DNA of 20,728 nucleotides, taken from NCBI GenBank assembly GCA_026770575.1, contig MU657476.1, positions 1-20,728 of the forward strand. The letters run 5' to 3'. Below, one piece after another: positions 1 to 8,079 of the stretch (position 1 is the first letter of the stretch; each line of letters starts with the position of its first letter). The translations under genes and the position numbers were made by a program. Origin of the DNA: Pelagophyceae sp. CCMP2097 (Eukaryota > Sar > Pelagophyceae). The notes below the pieces were generated by a model that made no database searches, was not told the DNA's origin, and worked only from the letters and a program-made list of their open reading frames with translations.

Positions 1-125
1 GGACTTCGGGGACCGCGAGAGGGGGCTGGGCTCTACCTCGATCCGTCGCCCGTGACAACGAGCACCCTTGCAGTCAAAAGTTGTGTGGTCTCAAAGTTGA
101 CCTTTTCTCGATCGCCCGTGACACA

Positions 126-480
126 CAGCTGCTTCGTGGGCGGAATTCGCCAAAAGCGTTTTCCGTAAAATGCAACCAACTTCGAGGCTGCAGCACGCGT
201 CCCACCCGCAGCAAATCGGAGGTTGCTAGTGTGTTAGAGCGGGCCCGCTGGCATCGCTTGGGGGTGGCTTGAAAGATTTTCAAGGGGCGGGTCTCGTTGG
301 TGAGATGCGCCTCAGAATAAAACTCTTTTGCTCGTAGCTCGTCAGCGCGGGCAGATGGATAGGTTCCGTTTAGGCCAGGATGGTAGCTCTCGTCCATACC
401 TACACAACTGCCTATAACGGAACCTATCCATCTGCCCGCGCTGACGAGCTACGATGTTCGAGACGCTTCGAATTTTGTAT
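126..480 (+). repeat. Dispersed host repeat, copy A
   Basis: This stretch resembles 1419-1790 in the same order and orientation. Shared landmarks are CAGCTGCTTCG at the start, CACTGGCATCG/CGCTGGCATCG before a GATTT(T/C)CAA segment, GTCTC(G/C)TTGGTG(A/G)GAT, a C(T)CATCAG/CTCGTCAG segment, then a hairpin whose loop holds TAGGCCAGGAT and CTGCCTAT. Similarity is clear but not close, so the copies are old. I see no protein-coding sense in it. The window starts near or inside the repeat, so its true left end is unknown. It could be a non-autonomous mobile element or a family of structured RNA genes. Confidence 0.7.
332..454. other. Long perfect hairpin, 39-bp stem
   Basis: Bases 332-370 are the exact reverse complement of 416-454 (39 consecutive pairs), with a 45-nt loop at 371-415. 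The loop ends can continue the stem, because TAGGC-AG at 371-378 pairs with CTGCCTA at 408-414 with a bulge. The shape is like a microRNA or hairpin-RNA precursor, or a foldback DNA element. The stem is perfect although the surrounding repeat has diverged strongly from its partner copy, which suggests a recent origin of the arms or selection on pairing. Transcription cannot be judged from sequence. Confidence 0.85.
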
Positions 481-710
481 AAAAAGTTTCCGATCAGAAA
501 ACCCGCTTGAGACGGAAGTCTCCACAACTTTAGAATTCCCACCCAGGGGCGGCCTGGGGGCCTTGATGCCTCGCGCGGCGCAGCCACGCCCCGGTGACCC
601 CCCCTCGAGAGTACGACGATGAGCTAAGGCGTGCACTTAAGACATTAAATCTGGCGGCGTCGGCCGCAGGTGCCTTCTCCCGGTACTCGAAGTCGTCGCG
701 CCGTTTCGGC

Positions 711-1025
711 TCATGTGCGCGTCGGCGCCTTGCGCGCGCGCGTGGAACGCCTGGCCGGCGCGACAGACGGCACCTCGGCATCGCGCGGAGCCTCGCCAGG
801 GTGCGGCGGCGCCTTGCTGGCGGGCCCCACCTTTCTGCGCTTCTGGCGCTGCACGTCGGACGGCGCCGCTGAGGCAGCGCCGGGTATCAGCGTCTCGGCG
901 CCGCGCGTGGTGAGCGGCGCGACGGGCGCCCCCTCAATCGCGGGCTCGACCGTCGTGTCGCCTGCACTCGTGGGCTCCGGCGTCGTGTCGTCTGCGGCGG
1001 CGGCCGCTGCGGCGCCGTCGATCAA
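711..1025 (-). CDS. Low-complexity Ala/Pro/Thr-rich ORF, doubtful
   Basis: A GC-rich open frame of about 104 codons on the minus strand with an alanine run near its start and a basic end (RRSTRARKAP). The composition is like host proteins in this window, and the basic end is loosely like linkers in Ty1/copia polyproteins, but no integrase or reverse transcriptase follows it. Open frames of this length arise easily by chance in such GC-rich DNA. It may be one exon of a host gene, a remnant of a retroelement, or not coding. No function can be given. Confidence 0.15.
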   Translation of the reverse strand: MIDGAAAAAAADDTTPEPTSAGDTTVEPAIEGAPVAPLTTRGAETLIPGAASAAPSDVQRQKRRKVGPASKAPPHPGEAPRDAEVPSVAPARRSTRARKAPTRT

Positions 1026-1418
1026 ATTTGAATCGGCGGCCTCTCACCCTTTTTCTGATCAAACAAAAATTGCTCGAAATCCGGATTTTGGGGCTTTGAA
1101 ACAGCTGCGGACAACGAGCAACACCGGGGAGCTGAGGCACTGGCCGCCAAAGATCGACTAATCTTAAACATCCGGAAACTTTCTCTTTTAGACTTGGAAT
1201 TGTCAATAAGCCATCTTTTTGGAATTTATCAATTCTAAAATGGGCCCTTAAGTCCACCACGGAGGGCGAACGGACCTAAGCCTTTTCGGAACGGCCATCA
1301 AAAACATTGGGCGCGAATCCCCTCCTACCTCGTTGGGTCTCTTCCGACACGGGCTTCTTTGGCCTAGGTGGGGGGTTTCTTCGGTCAGAGTCGCCAAAGC
1401 GGCCTGTCCGGCGGGCCA

Positions 1419-1790
1419 CAGCTGCTTCGAGACCGGATTTCGTTTTTTGGCGATTCCTGACAAAACGGCCGAAAATACCTTAACTTCCAACCTGCTACAC
1501 GCGCCCCACCCATGGTACAGTGGCGGTGGTTCGGGCGTTCGATCGGGTCCACTGGCATCGCGTTGCGGTGGTAGTAAAGATTTCCAAAGGGCGCGTCTCC
1601 TTGGTGGGATACGCCTCAAAATGTGACCCTCAAGCACCGTAACTCATCAGGACGTGCCGAAAAAGGTGTACGCGTCTAGGCCAGGATTGTAGCCCTGGCC
1701 GAGACGAGCATATCTGCCTATAACGCGTACACCTTTTTCGGCATGCCCCGGCGAGCTAGCGTGCTCTGAAGGTTCTATAGGAAGCATCCT
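1419..1790 (+). repeat. Dispersed host repeat, copy B
   Basis: The second copy of the repeat at 126-480, in the same orientation, about 1.3 kb away. The order of landmarks is the same, and the hairpin sits at the same relative place. Outside the hairpin stem the copies are recognisably related; inside the inner stem they are not. A minus-strand open frame across 1248-1637 overlaps this repeat but shows no protein-like features, so it is not called. Confidence 0.7.
1653..1745. other. Hairpin of repeat copy B, 23-bp stem
   Basis: Bases 1653-1675 pair with 1723-1745 (22 Watson-Crick pairs and one G-U), with a 47-nt loop at 1676-1722. The stem continues outward to about 1640/1758 with several A-C mismatches. 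The loop again starts with CTAGGCCAGGAT and ends with CTGCCTATA, as in copy A, and again these ends can pair. The inner stem sequence (GTGCCGAAAAAGG...) is unrelated to that of copy A. Confidence 0.8.
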
Positions 1791-2383
1791 ACTTTTGAAA
1801 AAAAGATGGGAATTTTTATCAAAGTTCCTAGAAGGAAATGCAACTTCTCCGAACAAATCGAGACGGGGCTGCGCCGCTGGACGACTATACGCCGATGTCC
1901 GCAGGGTCCGGCGAGCGCACGTCCGGCGGCGTCGCTGTGCGGTGGCTGGCGCCGGCCCTGCGAACCATCGTCGGGGACGACATGGCCGGTGCAGGAGAAG
2001 CGCTGCCGCACGCCGTCACACCGCATGCCCGTCTCAGTGACGTAGATGCCTTCCGCGCCCAGCTGCTGGAGGTGGAGGCTCCCACCTGCCGCCTTGAATG
2101 CGTCGTCGCTCATCCCAAGGATCTCGGGCCAGGAACCCGCGAGTTCGAACTGCTGCGAGAGCGCGCTTTGGGCCAGGGGGCACCGCGTAAGACCCAGCGC
2201 CCTCGCCCGGACCTGCATCGCGGAGGCGAGGGCTGGCATCATCGACAGAGCGACGAGGCTCAAGCGCACGCCGCCAAGCGCGCGCCGCGCCGCTTCTCTA
2301 GCGCCTTCCAAGGGGTGCCAGGTAGAAGGCCCTATTTCGGCACTTGTTAGACCTTCTTTAGTTGGGACAAAAGTCATTTTCAA
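1775..2383 (-). CDS. Possible host exon with signal-like N-terminal segment
   Basis: An open minus-strand frame of 202 codons, GC-rich in its middle (about 1870-2320) and AT-rich at both ends. The middle reads like protein: an Arg-rich stretch, then the hydrophobic VRLSLVALSMMPALASA ending in an ALASA motif, then CPLAQSALSQQFELAGSWPE and further text with two Cys. A positively charged stretch, a hydrophobic core and an A-x-A site resemble a thylakoid-lumen or secretory targeting signal; this is inference. The N-terminal part of the frame (from 2383 to about 2330) lies at the junction with the AT-rich viral block, so the true 5' part of this gene may lie across the insertion or be lost. The first Met shown is therefore not trusted. 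Splice sites are not resolved. I do not recognise the family. Confidence 0.3.
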   Translation of the reverse strand: MKMTFVPTKEGLTSAEIGPSTWHPLEGAREAARRALGGVRLSLVALSMMPALASAMQVRARALGLTRCPLAQSALSQQFELAGSWPEILGMSDDAFKAAGGSLHLQQLGAEGIYVTETGMRCDGVRQRFSCTGHVVPDDGSQGRRQPPHSDAAGRALAGPCGHRRIVVQRRSPVSICSEKLHFLLGTLIKIPIFFSKVGCFL

Positions 2384-2496
2384 TCAGTTCGTACTAAAAA
2401 ACACGCCCCCACAAAATTAGTTTAAAGATAGAGAGACTTAGAAGGGAGTGAGTATCGAGGGTTAGTGTTGAGGGAAACTTTGAAAATTTTAAATTA

Positions 2497-2590
2497 AGGA
2501 ATAGTTTCGGGGTGAAATATTAGAAAGTTCCGAGGGTAAAATTTTAGAAAGTTTCGGGGTGAAATTTTAGAAAGTTTCGGGGGGTTTTAG
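2497..2590 (+). repeat. Short tandem array of about 23 bp, G-rich
   Basis: About four irregular units of the form TTAGAAAGTTTCGGGGTGAAAT follow each other near the left edge of the viral block. The last two are almost identical and the first two have changed. No gene lies between the left edge and the first viral ORF at 3245. The region 2384-2496 shows nothing else that I can name. A comparable C-rich array in the opposite sense lies near the right edge (15640-15790). Confidence 0.7.
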
Positions 2591-2638
2591 CGACATTTTG
2601 GACATACATTTTTAGCGACAATTATTTGAATTAAATTC

Positions 2639-3200
2639 TAATCCTATAATATTGAGATCCTGATCATCAACTTATCGACCTATCGACCTTTGAATTTGAT
2701 CCATTTCTCAAAATTGTTTATTTTTTTGTAAGTTCTTGTAAATAAATAATTTCCTTGCGCATAATTCCTTTTCATAAGGTCGATAGGTCGATAGGTCGAT
2801 ACCCTATGAATTATTAATTATTTATATATATTAATATATTATGAGAAAAGTAAAGCAGTAAAATAGGAAAAATAAATTTATTTCTCAGTCAACCTCCATC
2901 TAACAAACAGAAGAAGAAAAAATTAAAACAATCCTATACAATTGAGATCCTGATCATCGACCTATCGACCTATCGACCTTTGAAATTGATCCAATTCCCA
3001 AATTCAATATTTTTTTGTAAGTTCTTGTAAAAAAAAATGTCCTTGCGCATACTTCTTTTTCATAAGGTCGATAGGTCGATAGGTCGATACACTATTTATT
3101 ATTTATATATTAATATATTATAAGAAATTAAAGAAGGAAAATAGGAAAATATATTTATTTCTCAGTCAACCTCCATCTAACGAACAGGAAAAATAAAACA
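2639..3200. repeat. Tandem duplication (about 290 bp) with inverted GGTCGAT arrays
   Basis: Two head-to-tail copies: unit 1 starts at about 2639 and unit 2 at about 2929, and both run through ATTGAGATCCTGATCATC to a CTCAGTCAACCTCCATCTAA segment. Each unit carries an inverted repeat: left arm of ATCGACCT repeats (2664-2692; 2956-2984) and right arm of AGGTCGAT repeats (2776-2801; 3064-3088), about 80-85 bp apart. Iterated short motifs in inverted arrays near the end of a viral genome are typical of origins or of recombinase or regulator binding sites; which of these applies here is unknown. No coding frame is seen in the region. Confidence 0.9.
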
Positions 3201-3244
3201 TTTTTTATATTAAGGCTTAAATAAGATTATAATATTATATAATA

Positions 3245-3398
3245 ATGGAAGAAATCGTGATAGAAAAACGAGGAAGAGGACGCCCCAAAAAGTCAGATGT
3301 CGCGAAAAGAGCAGTCAAATCTAAAAATAACGAAAAAACATATGAAAGTACGGGAAGCAGTTGAGAATTATCGTCAACAAAATAAAACAAATATGTAA
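3245..3398 (+). pseudogene. Small AT-hook DNA-binding protein, frameshifted
   Basis: An ORF from ATG 3245 begins MEEIVIEKRGRGRPKKSD, a clear AT-hook (GRP core with basic flanks), and stops at 3364 after 39 codons. The frame starting at ATG 3342 continues sensibly with REAVENYRQQNKTNM and stops at 3398, so the original protein was probably about 50 residues with a one-base slip near 3340-3355. AT-hooks bind the minor groove of AT-rich DNA, so the protein may bind the virus's own genome. It lies just after the inverted GGTCGAT arrays, which could make it a partner of that site; this is inference from position only. Confidence 0.6.
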
Positions 3399-3425
3399 TA
3401 TAAGATTCAATGAATATAATACATT

Positions 3426-3964
3426 ATGGATCAAGCCAATTATAAGCGAATAGATTTTAAAGAAAAACTTAACCTTATAGATGTAATTGATAAACTAATG
3501 GATATTTTACATCTACAACTTAAAAAAGTAAGGGCTTAGTATGTGAAGATGCAGATTTCATTAAAAAAAATATGTATTTATATTTTGAACTTATTTATCT
3601 TAAAAAGTATTGCATAAAATTAAAAAAAAATGTACAAGCATTATTTTTTATTTTATTGGATTTATTGGATTTTATTGATTTTTGTTTAATGGAAGAGCAT
3701 GGAGTGTAACTTGAAATAATTGTAACAAGAGGTAATGATAAAATTATGTTCAACAATCTACTGGTTAATGTAAATGGTGAGTTTATTACACTCAGTTTTT
3801 GAACTGACATCACTCTGAAAATTAAATCATTCAATAAAACAAATTAAATCAATTGAGCAATTGTAGAGGTTGGTATCTCAATAACATACCGTGACGGCTT
3901 ATCTAAAAATGAACGTTATTTTGGTCAACCCTTTTTGTGTCCGATAAACTTTAAACAGATGTAA
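3426..3964 (+). pseudogene. Unknown viral gene, several breaks
   Basis: ATG 3426 opens a clean 37-codon frame (MDQANYKRIDFKEKLNLIDV...) ending at TAG 3537. A frame shifted by one base from about 3533 continues with GLVCEDADFIKKNMYLYFEL, then a hydrophobic stretch, then TAA at 3707. The same frame goes on with LEIIVTRGNDKIMFNNLLVN and ends near 3964 with SKNERYFGQPFLCPINFKQM, crossing three more stops. Amphipathic and hydrophobic segments are visible but no motif I recognise. The part after 3710 might be a second gene. The minus-strand open frame at 3595-3834 is an AT-rich shadow. Confidence 0.4.
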
Positions 3965-4032
3965 AAATTCAAATAATTCAACGTCGTGTTTCATTCCGTA
4001 GTTAAAACATTTTAAATATCCATTTATCATAA

Positions 4033-4158
4033 TTGCCCAGATTGCAACTGGGATCTGTTAAAATAAAAAGTGAATATCCAGCGGAGGATATTCCTGCGGA
4101 AAATTGCAAATCTTGTACTAACCCCACCATATATTATAAGTATATATATAAAATTTAA
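4033..4158 (+). pseudogene. Short ORF remnant with two Cys
   Basis: A short frame reads LPRLQLGSVKIKSEYPAEDI and on to a CKSC pair before TAA at 4156-4158. The text looks protein-like, but no start codon or upstream continuation is evident in the same frame; stops lie directly before it. It may be the end of the decayed gene upstream. The remainder of 3965-4198 is AT-rich with TATA-like runs and no other gene. Confidence 0.25.
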
Positions 4159-4198
4159 GCCTTCATTGCTTTTTTTGAACTAAATTGGAAAACGACAA

Positions 4199-4381
4199 TT
4201 GTTAACTTATAAAAAAAAAAATTATATACATGTATTTATATTACTAAAACAAAAAAAACAAAAAAAGGATTATATTTTTAAAATAGAATATGGATCTTAT
4301 ATAATTTGTTTCGATAGAATTTCTTCCGAACCAATTAAAGAATCTACCAAACCAATTAAAGAATCTACAAAACCAATATAG
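4199..4381 (+). CDS. Unknown small ORF with PIKESTK repeats
   Basis: An open frame of 60 codons whose first part is a lysine-rich run read from an A-rich sequence and whose last part, EYGSYIICFDRISSEPIKES, looks like real protein. It ends in a tandem repeat of the heptapeptide KPIKEST. The listed start is a TTG and is not convincing, so the actual start may be elsewhere. The repeat continues in DNA beyond the stop (AATCTACCA again), suggesting that a longer repetitive gene was cut by a frameshift. Function unknown. Confidence 0.3.
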   Translation: MLTYKKKNYIHVFILLKQKKQKKDYIFKIEYGSYIICFDRISSEPIKESTKPIKESTKPI

Positions 4382-4414
4382 AATCTACCAATTTTTTTTT
4401 TAATTTTGAATATT

Positions 4415-5093
4415 ATGGATGGTTTGGTAGATAATTTGGAATATGCAAAAACTGAACCTGTGCTAAAGAAACAAAAAAACTAAGGAGTATTAAACAATTG
4501 GAAAACGATTAAAGGTTGGCTTTTCGTTATCAAAAATACATGAAATTGAGAAAGAAACAGTTGATACTGTTTGTAGTGAAAAAAATTTCTGTTGATACTG
4601 TTGATACTGTTAAAGAAAACTGTTAAAAATATTGAAAAATCAAACTTGTAAAGAAAACTGTTGATAAACCTGTTAAGAAAACTGTTGAGAAACCAATTTC
4701 GAAAACCAATTTATAAACCTGTATTAAAAAAGATTAAAAAAACAATTGAATATTATTCTTCGTCTTCATCAGATGAAGAACAGGAAGAAAAAGTTATTTA
4801 TTTATAAAAAAAGAAAAAGAAGCGTGCTGAAAATTATGACATATCAAATAAAACTAGTCAATCTCTGTTTAATTTTTTAATACTAAAAATGGTTCACACT
4901 TAGATTTGATAATTCAACTGCGCTTTTGTCACTCGTCGGAATTCGTTAAATTGACATTCCGCAAGCATCAATCTCCGTTCAGCGTGAAGATAAAAATTGT
5001 CGCATCGTCCGAATATATAACATGGCAAAAATACCTAATATTACAATTAATATAGATTTTTTTTCTTTAGTGTTGAGAATTGTCATATATTAA
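4415..5093 (+). pseudogene. Lys-rich repeat plus acidic Ser/Asp/Glu protein, decayed
   Basis: From ATG 4415 (MDGLVDNLEYAKTEPVLKK) protein-like text continues across frames: a basic stretch with YQKYMKLRKK, valine/threonine/lysine repeats (VKKTVDKPVKKTVEKP), then an acidic patch YYSSSSSDEEQEE ending at TAA 4805, then KKKKKRAENYDISNKTSQSL to TAG 4901. Another frame then reads FDNSTALLSLVGIR, crosses TAA 4947, and continues IDIPQASISVQREDKNCRIV to TAA 5091. This may be one gene or two. Highly basic repeat proteins next to capsid genes can act as genome-condensing core proteins, by analogy with adenoviral core proteins; that role is a guess here. It lies just upstream of the packaging ATPase. Confidence 0.4.
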
Positions 5094-5166
5094 ATAAAAA
5101 TAAAAGATAAAAGATATTATGATGATTGAAATTAAAACAAAAAATGACAATTAAAAGTTCGACCTT

Positions 5167-5807
5167 ATGAAACAATCGGCAGATAGCAGCCTTAAATATA
5201 ACGATACAAAACAAAAGAAATACATGGACGTCGACTGGCTTCATCCGCAACAAATCTGGTTAAACATAGCTAGTTGTATTTTGCTTGTTGGGGTTCCGGG
5301 TAGTGGGAAAAGCATTTTAGCTGTATCGCTGCTATGTTCGATGAAACACAGAAATTACGCACAAGTTTTCGATACGATTATAGTGAGCATTCCAGAATGC
5401 ACGCTCGGAAGTAAAATTAAAAAACCCGTTCGAATCTTTAGACGCGGAAAATATTTTATATACTTCGGATGAACATGTGTGAACTCATGTAAAAGAGAAA
5501 TTCGAATCGATTGCTTTGCAGGGTATGGATACAGCGTTTTTTATCGACGATGACGCTTCGGATTTTAAAGGATAAAAAGGTTTTGAAACTATTAAATAAT
5601 CTTAAATCCCGGCATCGACACTATCGACTTACCTTATTTATATCTCTTCAATGTCAAAAACAACTCAGTTTGAGTGCGAGGCAGCAGGTTTCTGTGGTAA
5701 TAAATTTTTCAAGCAATAATATTAAACTAACTGAAATGTTCCATGCGGAATACATGAACAATATTTCCTTACATGATTACAAAGAGTTGATCAAAAAATT
5801 CTATTAA
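5167..5807 (+). pseudogene. A32-type genome packaging ATPase, frameshifted
   Basis: FtsK/HerA-superfamily ATPases of this type pump viral DNA into preformed capsids. The N-terminal part (5167 to about 5415) has DVDWLHPQQIWLNI before a Walker A motif GVPGSGKS, then the characteristic YAQVFDTIIVSIPE. The frame then shifts: NPFESLDAENILYTSDEHV leads to TGA 5480, and the same frame holds the Walker B region MDTAFFIDDDASDFK before TAA 5573. A further shift leads to SRHRHYRLTLFISLQCQKQL, matching the arginine and glutamine sensor region of the family, and the gene ends at 5807. The total of about 213 codons suits the family. At least two frameshifts and two stops make it non-functional as read. Confidence 0.85.
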
Positions 5808-5834
5808 AAAAAGGGCGATTTTCTCGCTTTCAAA

Positions 5835-6483
5835 ATGGAAGCGCCTAGAAAATATTTTCACGACTTCGATCAAATTTCAATCACCGGATCTGATGTAGCA
5901 GAAAATGAAAAATAATTGTATATAGATAAATTATGATGGAAAGATACAACCACACTGAAACGATGGAACGGTTGTTTTCAATAAATTTTCAAAGAGAAAA
6001 AAAAACGATAGATTTGAGTTAACTCACATTTTTGAAAATATCGGTAAATTAAGAAAACCAATAGGAGTCATACAAAATCAATCTAAATTACGACTCTTGG
6101 ATAGACCGGATTTAGATTATGACGACGATCTAACGGAAGTGTATGATGAAAATACAGGGGATGTTGAAAAAAACAATGAAGTTTTAGAAGAATCTGAAAG
6201 GGAACCGATGACTCCTGTCGACGCTTTTCTGTTAATTTCAGATCGAACAAATGATATTGTTTTTATACAGACGAACACTTAAAAATTCGAAGCATCACCG
6301 GCTGAATTGATGAACATATCCGCAATGCTCGACTTACCTCTCCCTCAAAATAATAAAAATAGGAAAATCACATGGCTAACTATAATTAAAAAAGAAATCA
6401 ATTCACGAGAAAGCATTCCGAACTTTCTTTTTAACGAGGAAAACAATTTGCTTTTTGAAAAAGGTCAGCGTGCTCGAAGATGA
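5835..6483 (+). pseudogene. Unknown acidic viral protein, frameshifted
   Basis: ATG 5835 begins MEAPRKYFHDFDQISITGSD, 27 bp after the ATPase. That frame crosses TAA 5913, TGA 5934 and TAA 5982 but keeps protein-like text (LYIDKL, WKDTTTLKRWNGCFQ). After an A9 run at 5997-6005 the frame changes and reads NDRFELTHIFENIGKLRKPI, an acidic central part (LDYDDDLTEVYDENTGDVEK), and TAA 6280. It continues in the same frame with KFEASPAELMNISAMLDLPL to TGA 6481-6483. The original was about 215 residues. It ends one base from the 3' end of the convergent lipase gene. I do not recognise the family; its place between ATPase and capsid genes suggests a morphogenesis role. Confidence 0.5.
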
Positions 6484-6484
6484 G

Positions 6485-7067
6485 TTATGAGATAATGAAG
6501 TTTTCGATAGCATGCGGATTGGATTCTGTTTAATTCACAAAATAGGATGTTTCGTTTTGATTGGGAATAAGATTAGACAATGATGATATTTGGTCGTAAC
6601 GAGTCGTGAAATTGTTTATTTTACTTGTTGAGGTATCGTTATTTACAAACTGATTTATAGAACCTTAGAGATCATAAAATTGATTCCCACCTGCGGCGTG
6701 CGTGTAGGTTATAAAAACATCATTGTTTTTTGCAACATTTTTCGAGATTTTACCGCCCTGACTAAAACCAGTTACTACAATTCTTTTGTCAGGGTAAGTT
6801 TCTCGTACCTGTTCAAATTTTTGATTGGCTTGAATAAATCTTTCTAATTTTTTTGTATCTCCTGTCAATATTTCAAAGTTGTTATACATATCATTTATAT
6901 TTTTCGGATCAGTGGCACGATACGCAATATACACATATTTATCATTTAGGTATACTTTTGATCGCCGATCTGATAACAGTATTTTTTTTTTTTAAATAAG
7001 GAGGAGTCACATGATACAAGGCTGCGCGTGATAGTTGAGCGGTCGCTGTTCTTAGAAAGGTATCCAT
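6485..7067 (-). pseudogene. Class-3 lipase-like alpha/beta hydrolase
   Basis: The gene starts at ATG 7067 (MDTFLRTATAQLSRAALYHV). A T12 run (6982-6993 on the plus strand) is where the frame must change to SDRRSKVYLNDKYVYIAYRA, a class-3-lipase-like strand. The nucleophile elbow GFSQGG follows, then THAAGGNQFYDL and TAA 6665-6667. The same frame continues past this stop with TTRYDQISSLSNL, a likely catalytic Asp region, crosses TAA 6530-6532, and contains NPHAIENF, a likely catalytic His region, before TAA at 6485-6487. So the Ser-Asp-His triad appears present although the gene is broken. Lipases of this type occur in some PLVs and virophages and may help virions cross membranes; that role is inference. 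Confidence 0.75.
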
Positions 7068-7099
7068 TACTTTAAAATTTATAAAAAATCTGTATATAT
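7068..7099. promoter_or_regulatory. Compact divergent promoter region
   Basis: Only 32 bp separate the start codons of the leftward lipase (7067) and the rightward minor capsid candidate (7100). The spacer is almost all A/T. On the plus strand TCTGTATATAT abuts the ATG. A similar TCTATATATA abuts the Met at 8370, and AATAGTAT abuts the ATG at 9266, so an AT-rich start-proximal promoter motif is likely for the virion genes. Confidence 0.45.
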
Positions 7100-7929
7100 A
7101 TGGAAGACATCAACGTATATCTTGATAGCAAAAACGCCGACGAAATTCAGAACGGTCACTTTAAATTTAATGTTTTCCCTGATATAGTCATCCCGGAAAA
7201 CTATGAAGCAAGTCTTTATATAAAATCCTTCTCTTGTCTTAATAGTATTCCCAACATTCCAGAGGATATAGTTGTAAGTTATCGGCTATTATCTAATGAT
7301 GGGTTTCGAGAACATTCATTTTTGTTTTTAAAGGGGTCATACTATGCGGAAGACATTGTCAGTCGTTTGAATGAAGGGTTTGAAAAACAAAACACAAATA
7401 ATTTCGGGACTATTCTCATATCATTCGACCCCTATACTTTAAAGTTTCGTATTTCGCAAAAACTAACAACTTGATTTCTTTTACGATTTTAGAAAGTTTC
7501 GTATGGGAGTTATTAAATAAAAAACCTCAAGTGTATAAGTCGATTGCACTCAGTGAAAGTTCGTGTGATTTACAGGAGAATCAGCATAATCCAAATATAT
7601 CCATTAGAGAAACCAGTCCGACAGAACGCACAAATACGGATATTTTCCATCGAGTCGCAAAGGTGCAAATCGCCAATGAGTTTGGATCGTATATCTATTA
7701 TAATGCGGTTGAACAAATTTTACACGCCCATATACAACATCTTTCAACTAATCAATTTACAATCACACTTCACCTCGACGATGGGAGTGTATTTATACCT
7801 GATAGATATCAAATTACAATCGTGGTTCAATTTAAATATGCAAAGAGAGAACATCGAATTAACAAGATAATTGATTCAATGTTTCTATCTATACAAGAAG
7901 ACCCAGTTAGACGTTCACCAGATAAATAG
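7100..7929 (+). pseudogene. Putative minor capsid (penton-like) protein, frameshifted
   Basis: The first part (7100-7474) reads MEDINVYLDSKNADEIQNGH with many beta-prone segments (SLYIKSFSCLNSIPNIP). The frame shifts near 7470, and the second part, to TAG 7927-7929, contains NEFGSYIYYNAVEQILHAHI, then QFTITLHLDDGSVF and RYQITIVVQFKY. The N-terminal opening, the alternating beta pattern and the position just before the major capsid candidate match penton or minor capsid proteins of PLVs. I recognise the style rather than a diagnostic motif. The combined length of about 275 codons is normal for that role. The region between the two halves (7470-7540) is poorly conserved in any frame. Confidence 0.55.
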
Positions 7930-7974
7930 AGCCGATTCATTTTATGGAACAACAGATATGCTTACTCGACAGAT

Positions 7975-8079
7975 ATGCCATTTCCTATCTACAAAAACAT
8001 TAATTTTGGTCGAGTACCTGTGATAATCGGACTTATAAAGAAATCTTTCAAAGTGTTCCAAAGTTTCAAAGTACCATAA
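7975..8079 (+). CDS. 34-residue virion-like peptide
   Basis: ATG 7975 gives MPFPIYKNINFGRVPVIIGL followed by a basic, Phe-rich tail, ending with TAA at 8077-8079. It is intact but very short. The stop overlaps the next start in TAATG. Upstream text in another frame (RADSFYGTTDMLTR) is also protein-like, so this could be the end of a longer, shifted protein. Its place between minor and major capsid genes suggests a small structural or maturation peptide. Unknown family. Confidence 0.35.
   Translation: MPFPIYKNINFGRVPVIIGLIKKSFKVFQSFKVP

Noticed and set aside
332..454. tRNA or 5S rRNA gene in the hairpin
   Set aside because: The GGTAGCTC string in the loop recalls a tRNA D arm, but no cloverleaf, T arm or 5S internal boxes fit, and the 39-bp perfect stem does not suit either.
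711..1025. Ty1/copia retrotransposon
   Set aside because: Only a basic RRSTRARKAP stretch hints at it; no protease, integrase or reverse transcriptase motif is present nearby.
1248..1637. A 129-codon minus-strand gene
   Set aside because: It covers repeat copy B and has no domain or sensible composition; the related copy A does not keep the frame.
2639..3200. CRISPR array
   Set aside because: Only two long units exist, the short motifs are contiguous and inverted, and there are no spacers or cas genes; the context is eukaryotic.
7544..7870. A 108-codon ORF in another frame
   Set aside because: It is a shadow of the second half of the minor capsid candidate, whose frame shows the better beta-strand pattern.
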